NCBI RefSeq assembly: GCF_025506335.1
Contig: NZ_JANZYO010000003.1
Coordinates: 1 to 64,000, forward strand
DNA length: 64,000 bases
DNA from: Mumia quercus
GTDB lineage: Bacteria > Actinomycetota > Actinomycetes > Propionibacteriales > Nocardioidaceae
Reading direction: 5' to 3'
Shown: piece after piece, positions 25,310 through 33,916 of the stretch
Layout of the letters: each line of letters starts with the position of its first letter
Numbering within the stretch: the stretch's first letter is position 1
Program-made: the position numbers and the translations under genes
The notes under the pieces: model-generated
What the model was told of the DNA's origin: nothing
What the model saw: the letters and a program-made list of their open reading frames with translations, nothing else
Databases searched by the model: none

Positions 25310-25685
25310 GGTGGCCGCCGACGACGCGCCCGCACGGGTCCGGATCACCAGCCCGCAGACGACGGCGCGCCCGCACCGGCGCCGTACGGTCGAGCAGGAG
25401 ATCGACGAGGAGACCGCGATCGGCGAGGTCTACATGCGCTCCCTCGTGCGGTCGCAGCTGCGTCTCGCGCTCGCGGTCGCCGCTGTGCTGGTGCTCCTCG
25501 TCGGGAGCCTCCCGCTGCTGTTCGTGCTGTCCGGTCTCGACACCGTCACCGTGGCGTCGGTCCCGTTGCCGTGGTGGTTGCTGGGAGCGGCGGTCTACCC
25601 CGTGCTCTTCGTCATCGGCTGGGTGTTCGTCCGTGCCTCCGAGCGCAACGAGCGGGCGTTCAGCGACCTGGTCGAGAGGCCGTGA
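25302..25685 (+). CDS. Small two-helix membrane protein preceding a sodium:solute symporter
   Basis: 127 residues: a charged cytoplasmic N-terminus of about 50 residues (VRITSPQTTARPHRRRTVEQEI), then two hydrophobic helices (LALAVAAVLVLLVGSLPLLF and LLGAAVYPVLFVIGWVFV) and a short charged tail. The two-helix plan and its place in front of an SSF gene match small symporter companions such as DUF485 proteins. The GTG start overlaps the response regulator end by eight bases, and its stop overlaps the symporter start in GTGA, so the four genes from 23.4 to 27.2 kb form one operon. Confidence 0.8.
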   Translation: MAEVAADDAPARVRITSPQTTARPHRRRTVEQEIDEETAIGEVYMRSLVRSQLRLALAVAAVLVLLVGSLPLLFVLSGLDTVTVASVPLPWWLLGAAVYPVLFVIGWVFVRASERNERAFSDLVERP

Positions 25686-27193
25686 ACAGCTCGTACGCGG
25701 CCGTGGCCGTCACCGTGGTGGCGCTGCTGACGCTGGGCATCGGGTTGTTCGGGCTGCGCATCAGCCGCACCACGTCCGACTTCTACGTCGCGTCGCGGTC
25801 GGTGAGCCCGCTCTGGAACTCCTCGGCCATCGGTGGGGAGTACCTCTCGGCCGCCTCGTACCTCGGCATCGCCGGGCTCGTCCTCACCCTCGGTGCCGAC
25901 ATGCTGTGGTTCCCGGTGGGCTGGACGGCGGGCTACCTCGTCCTGCTGGCGTTCGTCGCGGCGCCGCTGCGCCGCTCCGGCGCGTACACGCTGCCGGACT
26001 TCACCCAGATCCGCGTCCAGTCCAGCGTCGCCCGCGCCGTGGCGAGCGTGCTCGTGGTGGTCATCGGGTGGCTCTACCTGATGCCGCAGTTCCAGGGCGC
26101 CGGTCTGGTTCTCCACACCGTGACCGGGGCGCCGATCTGGGCCGGGTCCGTCCTCGTCGCCGCGATCGTCGTCGTCAACGTCGTCTCCGGCGGCATGCGC
26201 AGCATCACGTTCGTCCAGGCGTTCCAGTACTGGCTCAAGCTGACCGCGCTCCTCGTGCCGCTCGTCTTCCTGCTGCACGCGTGGACCGAGGACGGGCGTC
26301 CCACCCCGACCGGCGCGGGCGCCTCGGAGGCGTGGCTGTCGCCCATGGCCGCGGACACGACGTCGCTCGCGCTCTACGGCACGTACTCGCTGATCGTCGC
26401 CACGTTCCTCGGCACGATGGGGCTGCCGCACGTCGTCGTGCGCTTCTACACCAACCCCGACGGGCGTGCCGCGCGCAGGACGACGCTGATCGTCCTGGCC
26501 CTGCTCGGCGCGTTCTACCTGCTGCCGACGGCGTACGGGGTGATCGGCCGGGTGTACGCCGGCGACCTGGCCGGGACGGGCAGCAGCGACATCGTCGTCC
26601 TCGAGCTCCCGCTCCGGGTGATCGGCGGCACCCTCGGCGACGTGCTGGGCGCGCTGCTGACGGCGGGCGCCTTCGCGGCGTTCCTGTCGACGTCCTCCGG
26701 GCTCACCATGTCGCTCGCGGGCGTGCTCGCCCAGGGCTCGCTCGGGCGTCGCGCCCTCGGGCCGGTCGCCGCCGTACGCGCGGGTGCCGTCGTCGGGACC
26801 GTCTTCCCGCTCGGCCTCGCCCTGGCCTCGGACCAGATCGCCGTGGCCAGCTCGGTCGGGTTCGCGTTCGCCGTGGCGGCGTCGACCTTCTGCCCCCTGC
26901 TCGTCCTCGGGATCTGGTGGCGCCGGCTCACAGCCGCCGGGGCGATCGCGGGGATGCTCGCGGGCGGGATCGGGGCCGGTGGCGCCGTCGTCGCGACCAT
27001 CGTCCGCGGCAGCGACGACGGCTGGCTCGACCTCCTGCTGTCGCGCCCCGCGGCCTGGTCGGTGCCGCTCGCGTTCGCCGTGATGGTCCTCGTGTCGCTC
27101 GCGACCCAGCACCGCCGGCCGTCCAACGTGGCCCGCACGATGGTGCGGCTGCACACGCCGGAGCGGCTCCGGCTCGACCGGGCGGACCGCTAG
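25682..27193 (+). CDS. Sodium:solute symporter, acetate/monocarboxylate type (ActP/MctC-like)
   Basis: A 503-residue SSF transporter with about 13 membrane segments. Family hallmarks are DFYVASRSVSPLWNSSAIGGEYLSAAS near the start and GLPHVVVRFYTNPDGRAAR in the middle, the latter typical of the acetate/pyruvate branch. AFAAFLSTSSGLTMSLAG is the sodium-binding region with paired Ser. It imports a small monocarboxylate with sodium. It is translationally coupled to the two-helix protein and lies behind the LytS/LytTR pair. Its TAG stop shares the palindrome CTAG with the stop of the convergent acyl-CoA oxidase gene. Confidence 0.9.
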   Translation: MNSSYAAVAVTVVALLTLGIGLFGLRISRTTSDFYVASRSVSPLWNSSAIGGEYLSAASYLGIAGLVLTLGADMLWFPVGWTAGYLVLLAFVAAPLRRSGAYTLPDFTQIRVQSSVARAVASVLVVVIGWLYLMPQFQGAGLVLHTVTGAPIWAGSVLVAAIVVVNVVSGGMRSITFVQAFQYWLKLTALLVPLVFLLHAWTEDGRPTPTGAGASEAWLSPMAADTTSLALYGTYSLIVATFLGTMGLPHVVVRFYTNPDGRAARRTTLIVLALLGAFYLLPTAYGVIGRVYAGDLAGTGSSDIVVLELPLRVIGGTLGDVLGALLTAGAFAAFLSTSSGLTMSLAGVLAQGSLGRRALGPVAAVRAGAVVGTVFPLGLALASDQIAVASSVGFAFAVAASTFCPLLVLGIWWRRLTAAGAIAGMLAGGIGAGGAVVATIVRGSDDGWLDLLLSRPAAWSVPLAFAVMVLVSLATQHRRPSNVARTMVRLHTPERLRLDRADR

Positions 27194-29115
27194 CTGCCGA
27201 GCATCTCCACCTCGAGCAGGTTCTCCGGGATGCCGAAGGCGTCGACCAGGTCGCCGGCGTACGGGCGCAGCCGCTCGCAGAGCGCGTTGACGGAGGTCGT
27301 CACGTTCTTGGCCCGGCCGACCGACAGCCGCCGGTGCTCGAGGAACCACGCCTTGTCCTGCTCGACGACGCTCAGCGCGTACAGGTCGCAGACCGCGTCG
27401 AGGATCTCGCGGGTCTCGTCGTCCTCGACCTCGCCGACGGTGGCGACGAACGACTCCAGCACCACCCGCTCCACGTGCGCCCGGCCGAGGTGGACGAGGT
27501 GGTCCTGCGCCTGGTTGACCGCTGTGAAGGCCTCCTCCCCGGTGGCCTTGCGGGCCGCCTGCATCCGGCGGGCGAGCGTCTCGAGGAGGTGCTCCTCGCG
27601 GTCGGTGAGCAGGCTGAGCTGCGTCCCGCGGTCCAGGAGGTCGGGCTCGTCGCCCTCGCGGCGGGTCGCGTCGCGCAGCCGGGCGACCAACGGCGCGACC
27701 GGGGTGCGCTCGAGCACGACCTCTGCGGCGTTGGCGACGGCGAACGAGGCCATCCCCACCGGGTCGAGGCCACGGACCTCGTCGGCGTACCCGGTCAGCA
27801 ACTCCTTCCCGACCAGCTGCATCAGCACCGTGTTGTCGCCCTCGAAGGTGGTGAAGACGTCGGTGTCGGCCTTCAGGGAGGTCAGGCGGTTGGCGGCCAT
27901 GTAGCCGGCGCCACCGCAGGCCTCCCGGCACTCCTGGATCGTCGCCGTCGCGTGCCACGACGCGTACGCCTTCACGCCCGCGGCCAGCGCCTCGAGCTCG
28001 CGCTGCTCCGTCGGGTCCGCCGGTGTGCCGCCGCCCTGGATGCGGGCGAGCGTGCCGACGAGGTCGTTCTGCGCGGTCTGGAGGGCGTACGCGCGCGCGA
28101 GCGCGGGCAGCAGCCGGCGCTGGTGGGTCCGGTAGTCCATCAGCAGGGTCTCGCCGTCGGTGCCGGGACGGCCGAACTGGCGCCGCTTCAGGGCGTACCG
28201 CACGGCCAGCGTCAACGCGTGCCGCGCAGCTGCACCACTCGCACCGGCGATGCTCACGCGCCCGCGGATCAGCGTGCCGAGCATCGTGAAGAAGCGACGG
28301 TTCGGGTTCTCGATGGGGGAGGAGTAGGAGCCGTCCTCGGCGACCGTCGCGTACTGGTCGAGGAGGTTCTCGCGCGGCACGCGGACCTGGTCGAAGACGA
28401 TGCGACCGTTGTCGACGCCGTTGAGGCCGCCCTTGACCCCGCAGTCGGAGGTCGTGACGCCGGGGAGGTCACGGCCGTCGGCGTCGCGGATCGGGACGAG
28501 CAGGCAGTGCACGCCCCGCGACTGCGGCGTCTCGCCCGGGCCGGCGGTCACGAGCTGCGCGAAGACCGCCGCGAGCGTCGCGTCGTGAGCCGCGCCGCCG
28601 ATGTAGTCCTTGCGGGCGGTCGGGGTCGGCGAGTCGATCACGAACTCTCCGGTCTCGGCGTCGTACGTCGCTGTCGTCTCGATGCTCTGGACGTCGCTGC
28701 CGTGCCCGGTCTCGGTCATCGCGAAGCAGCCGAGGAGGTCGCCGTTGATGACGCGAGGCAGGTACGCCTGGTGGTGCCGGTCGGTGCCGAGGTTCTCGAT
28801 GGCGCCACCGAACAGGCCCCACTGGACGCCGGCCTTGACCATCAGCGAGACGTCGCTGTGGACGAGCATCTCGAAGCCGACGAGCGTCGCGGCGATGTCG
28901 CCGGTGCCTCCGTGCGACGTCGCGAAGCCGGCGCCGGGCAGGCCGGTGGACGCGAGGGCGAGGACGGCCTCGCGTACGCGGGTGCGCTGCTCGTCGAGCG
29001 CCAGCGTCGGGTCGGTCAGGACCCCGGTCGCTGCCAGCTGGTCACGGCTCACGTCACGCGCTGCGGCGTACGGGCCGTCGAGGACGGAGCGGAGGGAGAT
29101 CGCGAGGTCGGCCAT
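27190..29115 (-). CDS. Acyl-CoA oxidase/dehydrogenase-family enzyme
   Basis: A 641-residue flavoenzyme with the acyl-CoA oxidase domain order: an N-terminal helical domain, a beta domain with CFAMTETGHGSDVQSIETTA (flavin-contact motif), then two helical domains with YALKRRQFG and ECREACGGAGYMAANRL and a C-terminal ACOX extension. It oxidises acyl-CoA to the 2-enoyl-CoA. The added C-terminal domain suggests oxygen as acceptor, as in ACOX, but a dehydrogenase cannot be excluded. The next gene upstream is a TetR gene on the other strand, 132 bases away. Confidence 0.88.
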   Translation of the reverse strand: MADLAISLRSVLDGPYAAARDVSRDQLAATGVLTDPTLALDEQRTRVREAVLALASTGLPGAGFATSHGGTGDIAATLVGFEMLVHSDVSLMVKAGVQWGLFGGAIENLGTDRHHQAYLPRVINGDLLGCFAMTETGHGSDVQSIETTATYDAETGEFVIDSPTPTARKDYIGGAAHDATLAAVFAQLVTAGPGETPQSRGVHCLLVPIRDADGRDLPGVTTSDCGVKGGLNGVDNGRIVFDQVRVPRENLLDQYATVAEDGSYSSPIENPNRRFFTMLGTLIRGRVSIAGASGAAARHALTLAVRYALKRRQFGRPGTDGETLLMDYRTHQRRLLPALARAYALQTAQNDLVGTLARIQGGGTPADPTEQRELEALAAGVKAYASWHATATIQECREACGGAGYMAANRLTSLKADTDVFTTFEGDNTVLMQLVGKELLTGYADEVRGLDPVGMASFAVANAAEVVLERTPVAPLVARLRDATRREGDEPDLLDRGTQLSLLTDREEHLLETLARRMQAARKATGEEAFTAVNQAQDHLVHLGRAHVERVVLESFVATVGEVEDDETREILDAVCDLYALSVVEQDKAWFLEHRRLSVGRAKNVTTSVNALCERLRPYAGDLVDAFGIPENLLEVEMLGS

Positions 29116-29197
29116 GCCTCGACGCTACCCGGTGGCTGTTGTGAGCGAGACCACCCTTCGGCCGCTCCGGTTTCGGCTGACGCCGACCTAGCATCGG

Positions 29198-29214
29198 AAC
29201 GAAACTGTTTCGTT
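29198..29214. promoter_or_regulatory. TetR-type operator between acyl-CoA oxidase and TetR/MMPL
   Basis: AACGAAAC at 29198-29205 is perfectly complementary to GTTTCGTT at 29207-29214 around one base. It lies 34 bases before the TetR start codon and is the likely autoregulatory site; the MMPL gene downstream would follow in the same transcript. Confidence 0.55.
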
Positions 29215-29247
29215 TCGATAGTCGTGTGTTTCGATCGAGGGGGATGG

Positions 29248-29823
29248 GTGAGCAGTCGTCTGACGCCCGAGCGCACCGACGAGCTGTACGCGGCGGTGCT
29301 GCGCCTGCTCACCGAGCTCGGGTACGACAAGCTCACGATGGATCGCATCGCTGAAGAGACGCGGTCCAGCAAGGCGACGCTCTACCGCCAGTGGGGGAGC
29401 AAGGAAGCCCTGGTCGTGGCCGCCTTCGACGCGCACGCGCCGGAGGTGCCCTCCGTCGTCGAGACGGGGTCGCTGCGCGGCGACTTCCTCGCGCTGTACC
29501 GGGTGATCAACGAGGTCGACCCCGACATCGCGCTCGCCGGGGCCGTCCTCCACGCCTGCCAGACCCACCCGACGCTCGCCGAGTCGCTGCACGACCGTGT
29601 CATCGCCTCACGGGTCGGCGTCGTCGACGAGGTGCTGCGCCGTGCCGTCGCCCGTGGCGAGATCGACCCCGACAACCCGGCGATCCCGTTCCTCGTCCCG
29701 ACCTTGGTCGGCCCGGCGATGGTCCGCGAGCTCATCGAGCGCAAGCCGGCCGACATGACCTACCTCGCTGCGTTCCTGGACGCCGTGATCCTGCCCGCCC
29801 TGGGCATCACCACCACACCCTGA
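29248..29823 (+). CDS. TetR-family transcriptional regulator
   Basis: A 191-residue repressor. The N-terminal helix-turn-helix is LTMDRIAEETRSSKATLYRQW (about residues 35-55), and a C-terminal TetR_C ligand-binding domain carries the acidic pattern typical of MMPL-linked regulators. The GTG at 29248 is preceded by GAGGGGG. The MMPL exporter gene follows 42 bases downstream on the same strand, so drug- or lipid-responsive control of the exporter is likely. An inverted repeat upstream supports autoregulation. Confidence 0.9.
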   Translation: MSSRLTPERTDELYAAVLRLLTELGYDKLTMDRIAEETRSSKATLYRQWGSKEALVVAAFDAHAPEVPSVVETGSLRGDFLALYRVINEVDPDIALAGAVLHACQTHPTLAESLHDRVIASRVGVVDEVLRRAVARGEIDPDNPAIPFLVPTLVGPAMVRELIERKPADMTYLAAFLDAVILPALGITTTP

Positions 29824-29865
29824 CCCGCACCCGCGCCTGCGGGCGCTCGACCCACAGGAGACACC

Positions 29866-32091
29866 GTGTCCTGGTCCCTCTACCGTCTCGGACGGTGGGC
29901 GTTCCGCCACCGCAAAGGCGTCCTCGTCGCGTGGCTGATCGCCCTGGTGCTCGCCGGCACCGGCGCAGCCACCCTCTCGGGCAAGACGTCCGACAACTTC
30001 TCGATGCCGGGGCTGGAGTCGGTCGAGGCGTTCGACCTGATGAAGGAGCGCAACCCGCAGGCTGCCGCTGACGGCGCGACCGCGCGCATCGTCTTCGAGG
30101 CGCCCGAGGGTGCGAAGGTCACCGACCCGGAGTACGCCGCCGCCGTCACCGAGACCGTCGACTCCTTCGCCGGGCAGGACGGCGTGGTCAACGCCGTCGA
30201 CCCGTTCGAGGCGGGACAGGTCTCGCCCGACGAGACGGTCGCGTACACGACGATCTCGTACGCGAAGCAGTCGATCGACCTCAGCGCAGCGCAGGTCGAC
30301 GCGCTCGAGGAGGCACCGGAGATCGGCCGTGAGGCCGGCATGACCGTCGAGATCGGCGGTGACGCGCTGATGGAGATCCCGGAGACCGGCGCGTCGGAGG
30401 CGATCGGCGTCGTCGTCGCGCTGGTGGTCCTCATCTTCACCTTCGGCTCCCTGGTCGCCGCGGGCATGCCGCTGCTCACGGCGCTGATCGGCGTCGGGAT
30501 CGGCATCGCCGGCATCACGACACTCACCGGCTTCGTGTCGCTGGGCTCGACGACGCCGATCCTTGCGACGATGCTCGGCCTGGCCGTCGGCATCGACTAC
30601 GCCTTGTTCATCGTGTCGCGCCACCGCCACGAGGTGATGATCGGCCGCGACCCGGAGGAGGCTGCAGGGCGCGCGGTCGGTACGGCCGGCAGCGCGGTCG
30701 TCTTCGCCGGCCTCACCGTGGTCATCGCACTCGTCGGCCTGTCGGTCGTCAACATCTCGCTCCTGACCGAGATGGGTCTCGCCGCCGCGGCCACGGTCGC
30801 GATCGCCGTCCTCATCGCGCTCACGCTGCTGCCCGCGCTGTTCGGCTTCGCGAAGAAGCGCATCGTCAAGGGCAAGATCCCGGGCCTGCGTCAGCACGAC
30901 CCGGAGGCCGACGACCACTCCGACAAGCCCGCCATGGGCCAGCGCTGGGCGTCGTTCGTCTCGCGGCGCAAGGCCGTCGTCGCCGTCCTCGGCGTCGCCA
31001 TCGCCGCAGTCGTGTCGATCCCGGTGATGTCGCTGGAGGAGTCGCTGCCCGACGACGGCACCGCGGCGACGGACACGACGCAGCGCAAGGCGTACGACAT
31101 GATCGCCGACAGCTTCGGCGCCGGTGCGAACGGTCCGCTCCTCGTCGTCGTCGACACCGCGAAGGCCGACGACGCCGAGGCTGCGGTCGGCGCAGCGACG
31201 GAGGCGATCGAAGGCGTCGAGGAGGATGTCGCCGCGGTGGTGCCGGGGCAGCCGATCCCCGACGCCGACCTGACGACGATCACCGTGGTCCCGAAGAGTG
31301 GCCCGGCCGAGGCTGCGACGCAGGAGCTCGTCGGCAACATCCGCGACGCGGTGGCGTCCGTCCAGGACGACACCGGTGCCGAGGTGTACGTGAGCGGGCA
31401 GACCGCGGTGTCGGTCGACGTGTCGGAGAAGCTCGCCGACGCCCTACCCGTCTACCTCGCGCTCGTCGTCGGGCTGGCGTTCCTGCTGCTGATCCTGGTG
31501 TTCCGGTCGCTGCTGGTGCCGCTGTCGGCGGTGCTCGGGTTCCTGTTCACCATCGGGATGGCGCTCGGTGCGACGGTGGCGGTGTTCCAGTGGGGCTGGC
31601 TGTCCGACCTGTTCGGAGTCGACACGCCGGGCCCGATCATCAGCATCCTGCCGCTGCTCATGGTCGGCATCCTGTTCGGCCTGGCGATGGACTACCAGGT
31701 GTTCCTCGTGTCGCGGATGCGTGAGGAGTTCGTGCACACCGGTGACGCGAAGGCGGCGGTGGTCACCGGCTTCAGCCACAGCGCCCGTGTCGTCACCGCG
31801 GCCGCGATCATCATGATCTCGGTGTTCGGCAGCTTCATCATCAGCGACATGGCGATGATCAAGCCGATCGGCTTCGGACTGGCGTTCGGCATCCTCGCCG
31901 ACGCGTTCCTGGTCCGGATGACCCTCATCCCCGCGTTCATGGCGATCGCCGGGAAGTCCGCATGGTGGCTGCCGAAGTGGCTCGACAAGCCGATCCCGAA
32001 CCTCGACATCGAGGGCGACCAGCTCACCAAGCGTCTTGCCGCCCAGGAGCAGAAGGAGCCCGCGTCGACGGGCGCGGCGGGATCGCGCTGA
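29866..32091 (+). CDS. MMPL-family (RND) transporter
   Basis: A 741-residue membrane protein in two similar halves, each with one helix, a large external loop and five helices. Motifs: TPILATMLGLAVGIDYALFIVSRHRHE in the first half and GILFGLAMDYQVFLVSRMREE in the second, with the proton-relay aspartate-tyrosine pair (DY) in both. MMPL proteins export lipids or drugs using the proton gradient. The C-terminal tail is charged, lacking extra domains. Preceded by CAGGAG and GTG start; controlled by the upstream TetR. Confidence 0.93.
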   Translation: MSWSLYRLGRWAFRHRKGVLVAWLIALVLAGTGAATLSGKTSDNFSMPGLESVEAFDLMKERNPQAAADGATARIVFEAPEGAKVTDPEYAAAVTETVDSFAGQDGVVNAVDPFEAGQVSPDETVAYTTISYAKQSIDLSAAQVDALEEAPEIGREAGMTVEIGGDALMEIPETGASEAIGVVVALVVLIFTFGSLVAAGMPLLTALIGVGIGIAGITTLTGFVSLGSTTPILATMLGLAVGIDYALFIVSRHRHEVMIGRDPEEAAGRAVGTAGSAVVFAGLTVVIALVGLSVVNISLLTEMGLAAAATVAIAVLIALTLLPALFGFAKKRIVKGKIPGLRQHDPEADDHSDKPAMGQRWASFVSRRKAVVAVLGVAIAAVVSIPVMSLEESLPDDGTAATDTTQRKAYDMIADSFGAGANGPLLVVVDTAKADDAEAAVGAATEAIEGVEEDVAAVVPGQPIPDADLTTITVVPKSGPAEAATQELVGNIRDAVASVQDDTGAEVYVSGQTAVSVDVSEKLADALPVYLALVVGLAFLLLILVFRSLLVPLSAVLGFLFTIGMALGATVAVFQWGWLSDLFGVDTPGPIISILPLLMVGILFGLAMDYQVFLVSRMREEFVHTGDAKAAVVTGFSHSARVVTAAAIIMISVFGSFIISDMAMIKPIGFGLAFGILADAFLVRMTLIPAFMAIAGKSAWWLPKWLDKPIPNLDIEGDQLTKRLAAQEQKEPASTGAAGSR

Positions 32092-32110
32092 CGCCACCGG
32101 TGTGAGCCGA

Positions 32111-32146
32111 GGGTGCGTCCGCTCGGGTACCCCAGCGGACGCACCC
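32111..32146. terminator. Hairpin terminator between MMPL and the transglycosylase gene
   Basis: GGGTGCGTCCGCT (32111-32123) pairs perfectly with 32134-32146 around a 10-base loop. A second, shorter hairpin follows at about 32149-32168 (CCCGAC pairing with GTCGGG). There is no T-run, as usual in actinomycetes. It lies between two convergent genes and could terminate both. Confidence 0.65.
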
Positions 32147-32212
32147 CGCCCCGACTGTGCACGGTCGGGTGTCCGGAGGTTCGCTCGGGTACCCGACCCT
32201 GGGCGTACGGGG

Positions 32213-33016
32213 TCAGCCTCCCGCGCGTGCGCCGTAGTCGTTCGTCGCGGCGAGGACGGAGGCGACGTAGGCGTCAGAGTGGTTGTACGACCTCACCGCA
32301 GCGGTCCACCCGGACCCTGTGGTGAGGTCGTTGCCGTCTGCGCAGAGATAGCGGGCGGCGGCGTACGCGGCGTCATCGATGTCGTGCCGGTCGCTGACGC
32401 CGTCGCCGTCCCCGTCGGCGCCCCAGCGCCGCCAGGTCGAGCCGATGAACTGCAGGGGGCCGACGGCGTGGTCCCAGGTCGCGTTGCCGTGGGCGGCGGT
32501 GTCGTCGGCGCGCGCCCGCAGCGCCTTGAGGCCCGCGCTCCCGTCGAGGGCCGGCCCGAGGATCGGCGTACGGGTGGTGCCGTCCGGCAGGAGGGCGTTG
32601 CCGCCGAGAGTGCCGTGATGCGTCTCGACCCAGCCGATCCCCGCCAGCGTCGTCCAGCCGAGCCGGCAACCGGGCTGCTCGTCACCGATACGGAGCGCGG
32701 CGTTGGCGTAGGCGGTCAGCGCGACCGCGCTGATCCCCGTACGGGCGGAGGCGTCGGAGACCCAGCCGCGCGCGACGCCACCTCCGGACAACCCGACCCC
32801 GGAGTCGAGCGAGGAGGTCGTGAGACCGGCGTCGGCCGGCTGGGGCGAGGCTGCGCCCGACGGGAGCTTGGGGGCGTCGAGGGTGGTGACGGTCGTGGCG
32901 CCGATCGTCGCGTCGGCGCTGCCGCTCGCCCACGCCGTGAGGCCGACACCGGCGCAGACGACGCCCAGCGCCGCAGGGACGAGCACGCTCCTGCTCGTCC
33001 AGGTCCGACCGTTCAC
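32213..33016 (-). CDS. Lytic murein transglycosylase-like secreted protein
   Basis: 267 residues. An N-terminal membrane/signal segment (SVLVPAALGVVCAGVGLTAW) precedes a Ser/Ala-rich spacer and a SLT/MltB-type catalytic domain. The likely catalytic Glu is in LAGIGWVETHHGTLGG, and AVGPLQFIGSTWRRWG plus a DGDGDGVSDRHDIDDAAYAAARYL segment follow. It would cleave peptidoglycan glycan strands outside the membrane. GTG start with TACGCT seven bases upstream on the minus strand. Confidence 0.88.
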   Translation of the reverse strand: MNGRTWTSRSVLVPAALGVVCAGVGLTAWASGSADATIGATTVTTLDAPKLPSGAASPQPADAGLTTSSLDSGVGLSGGGVARGWVSDASARTGISAVALTAYANAALRIGDEQPGCRLGWTTLAGIGWVETHHGTLGGNALLPDGTTRTPILGPALDGSAGLKALRARADDTAAHGNATWDHAVGPLQFIGSTWRRWGADGDGDGVSDRHDIDDAAYAAARYLCADGNDLTTGSGWTAAVRSYNHSDAYVASVLAATNDYGARAGG

Positions 33017-33069
33017 GCAGGTCAGCGTAGACGCAGGTGCGTACGTGACCGCCCTCGTACCCTCGAAGT

Positions 33070-33897
33070 GTGGACACGTTGACCCCGCCGCCGACCCTCG
33101 AGGACGTCCGTACGCTGCTCGCGGGGCGGCGTACGGTCGTGCTGACGGGAGCCGGGGTCAGCACGGACTCGGGCATCCCGGACTACCGCGGGCCGGGTTC
33201 GGTGCCGCGCCAGCCGATGACGTACCAGGAGTTCGTGGCGACCCCGCAGGCGCAGCAGCGCTACTGGGCGCGGGCCCACGTCGGCTGGCGGCACATGACC
33301 GGCGCCGCCCCGAACGCCGCGCACCACGCCCTGGTCGCGCTCGAGCGCGCCGGGGCCGTCGACGCCGTGATCACGCAGAACGTCGACGGGCTCCACGAGG
33401 AGGCCGGTCAGCGCGAGCTGGTGACGCTGCACGGCCGGATCGCCGACGTGGTGTGCCTGGACTGCGGTGACCGTACGTCGCGGGTGGCGCTGCACGAGCG
33501 GCTCGACGCGATGAACCCCGGATACGGCGAGGGCGCGTACGCGATAGCGCCGGACGGCGACGCGCTGCTGGAGGAGACGAGCGCGTTCCGCGTCGCGGCG
33601 TGCGAGCGGTGCGGCGGGCGGCTGAAACCGGACGTGGTGTTCTTCGGTGAGAACGTCCCGAAGCCCCGCGTCGAGCGGTGCCGGTCCTTCGTGGACGCCG
33701 CGGACGCCCTGCTCGTCGTCGGGTCGTCGCTGCAGGTGATGTCGGGGCTGCGGTTCGTCCGCCAGGCGGCGAAGGCCGGCACACCGGTCGTCATCGTCAA
33801 CCGCGGCCGCACCCGTGGCGACGAGCTCGCGACGCTGAAGCTCGACGCCGGGTGTGCCGAGACGCTGGTGCCGCTGGCGTCGTCGCTCGCCGCGTAG
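33070..33897 (+). CDS. Sir2-family NAD-dependent protein deacylase
   Basis: A 275-residue sirtuin: NAD-binding GAGVSTDSGIPDYRG, catalytic TQNVDGLHEEAG, active-site LHG histidine, and four zinc-binding cysteines as VVCLDCGD and AACERCGG. KPDVVFFGENVP and VVGSSLQV follow in canonical order. It removes acyl groups from lysine with NAD. The TACCCT hexamer at 33058-33063 is six bases before the GTG start. The zinc-binding loop contains an insertion (DAMNPGYGEGAYAIAPDGDALLEE) seen in the class of larger actinomycete sirtuins. Confidence 0.94.
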   Translation: MDTLTPPPTLEDVRTLLAGRRTVVLTGAGVSTDSGIPDYRGPGSVPRQPMTYQEFVATPQAQQRYWARAHVGWRHMTGAAPNAAHHALVALERAGAVDAVITQNVDGLHEEAGQRELVTLHGRIADVVCLDCGDRTSRVALHERLDAMNPGYGEGAYAIAPDGDALLEETSAFRVAACERCGGRLKPDVVFFGENVPKPRVERCRSFVDAADALLVVGSSLQVMSGLRFVRQAAKAGTPVVIVNRGRTRGDELATLKLDAGCAETLVPLASSLAA

Positions 33898-33916
33898 CCA
33901 ACGCGTGGGTGCTGGG

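Noticed and set aside
25633-29823. Open frame of about 1400 codons on the plus strand
   Set aside because: It runs out of frame through the symporter gene and antisense to the acyl-CoA oxidase gene. Only its last part (from 29248) is the real TetR gene.
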